44,906 nt of DNA from Candidatus Pelethosoma merdigallinarum (GTDB lineage Bacteria; Bacillota_I; Bacilli_A; RF39; UBA660): positions 1 through 44,906 of the forward strand of contig DVKJ01000045.1 in the NCBI GenBank assembly GCA_018716065.1, given 5' to 3'. Below are positions 38,538 through 44,906 of this stretch, in pieces. Position numbers and translations under genes: made by a program. Numbering within the stretch: position 1 is the first letter of the stretch; every line of letters begins with the position of its first letter. The notes beneath the pieces are model-generated. The model made no database searches and had not been told where the DNA came from. It was given only the letters and a program-made list of their open reading frames with translations.

Positions 38538-39743
38538 ATGAATGAAGTACGTAAAAATGAAGATGTTAATATTAAGAATTTGTATCACCAATACTTTCCT
38601 ACATTAGAAGGGATGTATCGGCGTCAATTTAGCCAGTTATTGCCAAGAGAGTTGTATTTTCAACACTTATATACATGGTTTTATAAGATTATTTCGTCTT
38701 ATGAAAAGAAATCTAGTCAAACATTAACTATGTATCTTTCCGAGCAAATGCAAAAACAAGTATATTTCTTGTTATATACCATGATCTTTAAAGAAAAAAA
38801 TGAAGAAGTTTTCTTGTTCTATTTTGCAGATAAAGAGGAAAAGAAAATACCAAAAACAAAAACGGGCAAACATATTACGAAAGTAAATCAAATCTGTTCT
38901 TTGATCGAACGGATTAAGGAATGGTTAACGAAGGAAGATATTTATTCTTTTATTACTCAAAATGATTTGGTTTATCAATGTTTATTTTCGGATGATAACT
39001 ATACTTTTCCAAAGTCCTTTCGTTATCCTCTTACGTACTATCAATTAAAAGAAACTTATGAACAGATGAAGGAGAAAGAAGAAATGAAAAATAATTTAAA
39101 AATAATGAATTTAGTGGTTTATCTCGAGGGAACCGATTTAGAAACGGTAAAAGAAGAAATAAAAAATTGTACTACTCCAGCGATTTCTAAAGTTTTGGAT
39201 ACATTTTATGATGATCATTTACATCTTAACGTGAATAAATTGTCTGTTGAATCCAAACAGGCTCGTCAAAAATGTTCAACCTATTTATCTTTATTAAAAT
39301 CTAGAGTTTTTTCGTATCGCGAGCAACAGAAGAAAAATACAGAAAATGTGGCAAAAAGATCAATGGAAAATACTTCTGTAGAACAAGAAGATCCAATTTC
39401 TGTTCCAGTTCACACAGAAGAAGAGATTGTTGTAAAGCAAGATGAAGCTTCTAATAAAAAGACATTCTCGTCTGTATTACCTATATTATTTTGTAATCAA
39501 GAATTTGTTCGATATGTATCCACGTTGCCAATGAAAGAACAATGTATTGTTTCTCTTTATTGTGGATTTGTGAACGGCAAGCATTATTCCGTATCTGAAC
39601 TTTCTCTCTTTTTGGAAATTTCAAAAGAAGAAATTTCTCACATTCTCATCTATCATTTAGAACAAATGAAAAAGCAAATTGTTTTATCGATTGATGAAAT
39701 GTTAGGTGAATTACATGAAGAAGAATCAGTTAAACGAAAATAA
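38538..39743 (+). CDS. hypothetical protein with a C-terminal sigma-region-4-like HTH
   Basis: LPMKEQCIVSLYCGFVNGKHYSVSELSLFLEISKEEISHILIYHLEQMKKQI. Confidence 0.6.
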   Translation: MNEVRKNEDVNIKNLYHQYFPTLEGMYRRQFSQLLPRELYFQHLYTWFYKIISSYEKKSSQTLTMYLSEQMQKQVYFLLYTMIFKEKNEEVFLFYFADKEEKKIPKTKTGKHITKVNQICSLIERIKEWLTKEDIYSFITQNDLVYQCLFSDDNYTFPKSFRYPLTYYQLKETYEQMKEKEEMKNNLKIMNLVVYLEGTDLETVKEEIKNCTTPAISKVLDTFYDDHLHLNVNKLSVESKQARQKCSTYLSLLKSRVFSYREQQKKNTENVAKRSMENTSVEQEDPISVPVHTEEEIVVKQDEASNKKTFSSVLPILFCNQEFVRYVSTLPMKEQCIVSLYCGFVNGKHYSVSELSLFLEISKEEISHILIYHLEQMKKQIVLSIDEMLGELHEEESVKRK

Positions 39744-40485
39744 AGTCAATAAAAAATATATTTACAAATGGCTTTTGAATCATTATGAATCTGTATTCTC
39801 TTGGATTACCGAAGAAGAAGTGCAAGATCAAATGGAACAATTGACGCTTGGGTATTCCAAAAGTATGAATATCGATATTACTTGGTATGTTCTTTTTAAG
39901 TTAAAAAATTGGCTAGATCACTTTTTATGTCAGAAAATCCAAGAAGAAGATGTAGATGCACTTATTCTTTTATTAGAAAAGTATCGTTATCTAGGACAAT
40001 ATATTGTAAAAAAAGTGGGCTTTGAAAATCCGAGTGAAAAGTATGAAAGTATTTTTTTGCAAGCAGTGAATACCTATCAAGGGGATATGTTTTTCTCTCT
40101 TCATTTTGTTCATGTTGCCAAAAAAGCATTTCTATTAGAAACCCAACCACAAGCGGAAGTAACTGAGGTAAAGGAAAAGTTAAAAGAAACAGAAGCAATT
40201 CCAGTTTCTGATGAAACGATAAGTGATTCAACATTGGATCATCATGATTTATTATATCTTTTACCAGAGAATAGTTTGGATTTCTTTTCTAAAGCATTGG
40301 ATGTGAATCAAGAACAACTTTTATGTGTTTATGCTTATCAAAAGTATCAAAGTATAGAACAAACTGCTCAACGATTGTCCATATCTAAGAAAGAAGTTCT
40401 ATCTAATATCTTTAATTTCTTTACCCAATACCGAAAATATTATATAATAAATATGGATAAAGAAATACGTCAATTAAGAAAGTAA
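39715..40485 (+). CDS. second hypothetical protein with a C-terminal sigma-region-4-like HTH
   Basis: LDVNQEQLLCVYAYQKYQSIEQTAQRLSISKKEVLSNIFNFFTQYRKY; overlaps the previous gene. Confidence 0.6.
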   Translation: MKKNQLNENKVNKKYIYKWLLNHYESVFSWITEEEVQDQMEQLTLGYSKSMNIDITWYVLFKLKNWLDHFLCQKIQEEDVDALILLLEKYRYLGQYIVKKVGFENPSEKYESIFLQAVNTYQGDMFFSLHFVHVAKKAFLLETQPQAEVTEVKEKLKETEAIPVSDETISDSTLDHHDLLYLLPENSLDFFSKALDVNQEQLLCVYAYQKYQSIEQTAQRLSISKKEVLSNIFNFFTQYRKYYIINMDKEIRQLRK

Positions 40486-40495
40486 AGGAGGTATT

Positions 40496-40855
40496 ATGTT
40501 AGAATTTGTTATTTTTATTGTGTGCTTCTCACTCGTTTATTTACTTTATTATGCCGTCGTGATTTCTAGAAGAAAGAAGTTAGATAAACTAGTTAATAGT
40601 ACAGAATGTTTATATTTGAAAACTCGTTATCACATCGATGTGACCAAAATACCAATTAAGACACTTGCGAATCATTTAGCTTTAACCAATGCACTTATTA
40701 TGTCTTTAACGGTATTAATGATTAGTATTGTAGAAAATTGGATTTTAAAATTTATATGTGGCTTTTTTGTATTAATCGTATTAATCTTATTATTCTATCA
40801 CTTATTAGGTCGATATTATCAAAAACGACAAAAGGAGGAAAAACATGAATTATAA
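40496..40855 (+). CDS. small membrane protein
   Basis: About three hydrophobic segments; overlaps the leuS start. Confidence 0.65.
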   Translation: MLEFVIFIVCFSLVYLLYYAVVISRRKKLDKLVNSTECLYLKTRYHIDVTKIPIKTLANHLALTNALIMSLTVLMISIVENWILKFICGFFVLIVLILLFYHLLGRYYQKRQKEEKHEL

Positions 40856-43244
40856 TGCGAATGAAATTGAAAAGAAATGGCAAGAATATTGGAAAAAGAA
40901 CGAAACGTTTAAAACAGATGTATGGGATTTTTCAAAACCTAAATATTATGTATTAGATATGTTTCCTTATCCTAGTGGAGTAGGTCTTCATGCGGGGCAT
41001 GTAGAAGGATATACGGCAACGGATATTGTTTCTCGTATGAAGAGGATGCAAGGGTATAACGTGTTACACCCAATGGGTTATGATTCTTTTGGTTTACCTG
41101 CTGAACAATATGCAGTTCAAACTGGTAATCATCCAGCCGGATTTACAGAGAAAAATATTGCTTACTTTAGTGAACAATTAAATACCCTAGGGTTTGATTA
41201 TGATTGGTCGAAAATGATTGCGACGAGTGATCCTAAGTTTTATCATTGGACACAATGGATCTTTAAACAACTTTATAAAGATGGGTATGCCAAATATATT
41301 GATATGCCTGTAAATTGGTGTGAAGAGCTAGGAACGGTTCTTTCTAATGATGAAGTCATCGATGGAAAGAGTGAACGTGGTGGATATCCCGTTGTTCGTA
41401 AAAAGATGAAACAATTATGTATTGATCAACCGAAGTTTGCAGAAAAATTATTAGAAGGATTAAATGAAATTGATTGGCCAGAATCTACGAAAGAGATGCA
41501 ACGAAATTGGATTGGAAAATCAAAGGGTGCGCATGTTACATTTAAAGTGGATGGTCATGATGAAAGCTTCACTGTTTTTACTACACGTCCTGATACGTTA
41601 TTTGGTGCGACTTACTGTGTACTTGCGCCAGAACATGATTTAGTCGATCAAATTACGACATCCGATCACAAAGAAGAAGTGGATGCCTACAAAAAAGCGT
41701 GTGCTTCTAAAAGTGATTTAGAACGAACCGAATTAAATAAAGATAAAACGGGTGTCTTTATTGGCGCTTATGCGATCAACCCCGTTAATGATAAGAAAAT
41801 CCCAATTTATATTAGTGATTATGTTCTTGCTAGTTATGGAACAGGAGCGATTATGGCGGTTCCTGCTCATGATACAAGAGATTATGAATTTGCTAAGAAA
41901 TTTGGTATTGAAATTATCCCTGTATTAGAAGGTGGGGACATTACGAAAGAAGCGTACACCGAAGATGGACTTCACATCAATTCTGAATTCTTAAATGGAA
42001 TGAATAAAGAAGATGCGATTAAAACGATGATTGAATGGTTAGAAGAACACCATTGTGGAAAACAACAAGTCAATTATAAATTCCGTGAATGGATTTTTGC
42101 TCGTCAACGTTATTGGGGAGAACCGGTACCTGTTGTTCATATGGAAGATGGAACCGATCAATTATTAGAAGATGATGAATTACCATTAATCTTACCAGAA
42201 TTAGAAGACTATAAAGGGCATAATGGAAAAGCTCCTCTAGAAAATGCGGAAGAGTGGAAACACTATGTTGATAAGAATGGTAAAAAAGGAATTCGTGAAA
42301 CTTCTACGATGCCAGGAAGTGCAGGTAGTAGTTGGTATTACTTTAGATATATTGATCCTAATAATGGGGAGATGTTCTGCGATCCTAAGTTAGCGGAACA
42401 TTGGCTTCCAGTCGATCTTTATATGGGTGGACCAGAACACGCTGTTGGTCACTTAATGTATTCTAGAATTTGGAATCGTTATCTTTATGATAAAGGATTA
42501 TCTCCAGTCAAAGAACCATTTAAAAAATTAGTTCATCAAGGAATGATTTTAGGATCAAATGGAATTAAAATGGGAAAACGTTATCCAGAGTTTGCGATTG
42601 ATCCAAAAGATATTGCGGAAGAATATGGTGCGGATACCCTACGTCTTTATGAAATGTTTATGGGACCAATTGAAGCTTCTAAACCATGGAGTGATAGTGG
42701 AGTAGAAGGAGCGCGTCGTTTTATTGAACGTGTATGGCGTTTCTTTACAAGTCCAGAAAATATTACAACAGAAAATGATGGAAAACTAGATAAAGCTTAT
42801 CACGTTATGGCAAAAAAAGTAACCAATGACTTTGAAGAATTAGCTTTTAATACGGCTATTAGTGCGATGATGATCTTTGTCAATGAATGTTATAAAGTAG
42901 GATCTTGTCCAAAAGAATATGCGGAAGGATTTGTTAAAATGATCAGTTGTATTACACCTCATTTAGGAGAAGAATTATGGCAAATTTTCGGACATGATCA
43001 CACACTTGCTTATGAACCATGGCCAACTTATGATGAAGAAAAAACAAAAGATCAAGAATATGAAATGGTTGTTCAAGTAAATGGTAAAGTTCGTGGAAAA
43101 ATGATGGTTGCGACAGATACCTCAAAAGAAGAGATGGAAGAACTTGCCAAACAATTAGACAATGTTAAAAAGTTCACCGAAGGTAAAGAAATTGTCAAGA
43201 CGATTGTTGTTCCTAAAAAGTTAGTTAATATTGTTGTAAAATAA
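40845..43244 (+). CDS. leuS: leucyl-tRNA synthetase
   Basis: [34 protein letters not shown] editing domain; [15 protein letters not shown]. Confidence 0.97.
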   Translation: MNYNANEIEKKWQEYWKKNETFKTDVWDFSKPKYYVLDMFPYPSGVGLHAGHVEGYTATDIVSRMKRMQGYNVLHPMGYDSFGLPAEQYAVQTGNHPAGFTEKNIAYFSEQLNTLGFDYDWSKMIATSDPKFYHWTQWIFKQLYKDGYAKYIDMPVNWCEELGTVLSNDEVIDGKSERGGYPVVRKKMKQLCIDQPKFAEKLLEGLNEIDWPESTKEMQRNWIGKSKGAHVTFKVDGHDESFTVFTTRPDTLFGATYCVLAPEHDLVDQITTSDHKEEVDAYKKACASKSDLERTELNKDKTGVFIGAYAINPVNDKKIPIYISDYVLASYGTGAIMAVPAHDTRDYEFAKKFGIEIIPVLEGGDITKEAYTEDGLHINSEFLNGMNKEDAIKTMIEWLEEHHCGKQQVNYKFREWIFARQRYWGEPVPVVHMEDGTDQLLEDDELPLILPELEDYKGHNGKAPLENAEEWKHYVDKNGKKGIRETSTMPGSAGSSWYYFRYIDPNNGEMFCDPKLAEHWLPVDLYMGGPEHAVGHLMYSRIWNRYLYDKGLSPVKEPFKKLVHQGMILGSNGIKMGKRYPEFAIDPKDIAEEYGADTLRLYEMFMGPIEASKPWSDSGVEGARRFIERVWRFFTSPENITTENDGKLDKAYHVMAKKVTNDFEELAFNTAISAMMIFVNECYKVGSCPKEYAEGFVKMISCITPHLGEELWQIFGHDHTLAYEPWPTYDEEKTKDQEYEMVVQVNGKVRGKMMVATDTSKEEMEELAKQLDNVKKFTEGKEIVKTIVVPKKLVNIVVK

Positions 43245-43250
43245 ATACAT

Positions 43251-43259
43251 GGGGGGGGG
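43251..43259 (+). repeat. poly-G tract (G9)
   Basis: catgggggggggtat, 9 bp upstream of a -35 element in AT-rich DNA. Confidence 0.9.
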
Positions 43260-43268
43260 TATCCGATG

Positions 43269-43297
43269 TTGATATTTTCCCTCTTTTTTTGTACAAT
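43269..43297 (+). promoter_or_regulatory. sigma-A-type promoter
   Basis: TTGATA-N17-TACAAT upstream of 43318. Confidence 0.7.
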
Positions 43298-43317
43298 AAT
43301 ATAAGGAGGATAAAGAT

Positions 43318-44647
43318 ATGAGAACACGAAAGAAACAGAGAATTATTATAGGAACTTTATGTGCCGTGATTATCGGCTTAGCCGTAGGCTATGCGGTCTT
43401 AAGCCAACAACTAAACATTCAAGAAACGAGTGGAATTACAAGTGATTTTAAGATTATATTTACGAATATTGAAGAGATCAATCAAATACCAGAGAGTGGA
43501 GATTTTAATGACTTTGATAATAGTTTTTTAGCTATTACGCTAGGGGGCAGGTGGAATCGCTCATGATATTACTACTTTGAAAGCTCAAGTGGTTAATGAA
43601 CATCAAATTGATTTAGTTGTTGATATGAAAAAGCCAGGGGCAACAGGTGTGTATGAAATTAGTGTAGAAAATACTGGTAAATTAGATGGATATATTACTG
43701 ATATAACCGGATTAGAGGAAACAAATGCTTCTGAACCAACTGATATTCAATTTCAATTATTAAACTTTAAAGAGGATCAAAAAATTCGAGTAGGAGAAGT
43801 AAAGAAGTTTGTACTGATTGTAACTTGGGATGAAGAGGCAACAACGATTCCAAAAACGAGTAAGAATCTAACTCTAGATTTAACAGTTACTCAATACTCA
43901 GAACAACATCAAGATCGTCCAGATATACCAGAAGCTAGTGGTAAAATAGAATACGCGATTGGAGATGAAGTTTATTTTGATCCAGTCAAAGATCAAAGAT
44001 GTTATAGTGATGAAGCATGGACATTAGACGATAAATCAAGAACTTGTTATAAATGGAATGTCATAAAGATGAGCGATTCAAGTAGTGACACGGTAGAATT
44101 ACTGCTAGACCATGATTTACCTGGAACAACCGCATGGGTAAGTTTAGAAGATTATCAAGTAGCTGGAGGAACGGAAGAGGAATACGGAACTATGGGAAAT
44201 AATAAATATGGACCAATAACTGCTTTAAAACATTTAAAACAAGGAACGGATAGTTGGAATGGAGTAGTAACTTTAACTTCTGCCGATAACGTAACAAGAG
44301 AAAATGGTATTGGAGGAAACTACACCATCAACTATGAAGGATATAAAGCAAGATTAATTAGTGGACAAGAACTAGCCGATATCGCAGGAGAACTAGACTG
44401 GAATGGTAACACAATCGAAGGATTACCAACATGGACTTATAGTAATATGGCAATAAGTGCGGATGCGAGTGATATTTCAGATAATGATTTCTACGAACAC
44501 GTAAATTATTTGACTGATTCTGCTCAATCTTCGCATCCTGGCAGTATGTAGAATGTGAGCAATGGTGGTTACTTGTCTAGCGGTAATAACATAATGAATT
44601 CGTACGGTGTCCGCCCAGTCGTACGTATTCTCAAATCAAGTTTGTAA
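43318..44647 (+). pseudogene. TasA-like surface protein with DGR-like C-terminal region, disrupted by a frameshift and an in-frame stop
   Basis: Signal peptide RIIIGTLCAVIIGLAVGYAVLSQQLNI; frameshift at G5 (43543-43547); after the TAG at 44549-44551 the frame continues NVSNGGYLSSGNNIMNSYGVRPVVRILKSSL to TAA at 44645. Confidence 0.8.
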
Positions 44648-44660
44648 AATAGTGTAAAAT

Positions 44661-44707
44661 TTAAAAAAAGTTGAAATATGCTAGATTTAAGAAATTGGTA
44701 AAGATTC
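44661..44707. repeat. copy of a ~46-bp dispersed repeat (other copy 13144-13189)
   Basis: TTAAAAAA(A)GTTRAAATATGYYAGATTTAAGAAATTGGTA shared by both loci. Confidence 0.75.
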
Positions 44708-44723
44708 TTTTACCAATTTCTTA
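44688..44723 (+). terminator. long perfect hairpin, probable terminator
   Basis: TAAGAAATTGGTAAA-gattct-TTTACCAATTTCTTA (15-bp perfect stem) followed by TTTTG. Confidence 0.7.
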
Positions 44724-44837
44724 TTTTGTCTAAACAGATTTTAGATATCTGTAAGAAGATCTCTTTAGAAACCTTAAAAGTGCCGTTTGACCCTTGATTT
44801 TGAATGTGTTATAGTGTCTCCAGAAAGGAGATATGCT

Positions 44838-44906
44838 ATGGTTCAAACAAAGAAATTAAGTAAAAAATCTAAAGAAATGTTAGATCAAGGAATCGTTGTT
44901 TCACCC
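44838..44906 (+). CDS. start of an unidentified CDS, truncated by the window end
   Basis: ATG after agaaaggagatatgct; TTGACC-N17-TATAGT promoter upstream; MVQTKKLSKKSKEMLDQGIVVSP.. Confidence 0.6.
   Translation, partial: MVQTKKLSKKSKEMLDQGIVVSP

Noticed and set aside
42541-42620. LeuRS signature KMGKR instead of KMSKS
   Set aside because: I recall similar KMGKR(Y/F)PEF versions in other Firmicutes LeuRS, so probably a lineage variant rather than a novelty

Overview
AT-rich chromosomal window, most consistent with a Gram-positive (Firmicutes/Mycoplasmatota-like, RF39-type) genome. That placement is inference from gene content only. Housekeeping genes: uvrA, pheST behind a Phe-type T-box, rpmF with its DUF177 neighbour, tmcAL, pyk, leuS, and a GH31 glucosidase. 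Envelope and surface genes: an M23 peptidase, a flippase, three prepilin-like proteins (one a 753-aa Cys-rich giant), and three TasA/SipW-type surface proteins. Reduced sporulation set: a Cse60-like ORF missed by the ORF track, spoIIAA, a sporulation sigma factor, spoVAC, spoVAD and spoVAE. There is also an XRE-ImmA/IrrE + PIN pair and a DUF4143 ATPase. Main leads: (1) a MurT-GatD-like pair whose GatD lacks both catalytic residues (Cys->Thr, His->Val); (2) two surface-protein genes ending in GC-rich patches that resemble diversity-generating-retroelement variable regions, with no reverse transcriptase in the window, both damaged (one 5'-truncated next to a group II intron-like fragment; one with a G-run frameshift, a stop in the variable region and a G9 tract by its promoter); (3) a SpoIIAA-like gene next to a sigma gene with no spoIIAB between, plus a distant truncated STAS paralog with Asp at the phosphoserine position, both behind near-identical Spo0A-box-like motifs; (4) a fused YtqA-YtqB (MnmL-MnmM) tRNA-modification protein; (5) three exact 32-bp-spaced iterons over the promoter of the DUF4143 ATPase; (6) a T-box terminator whose 3' arm and U-tract are repeated four times.
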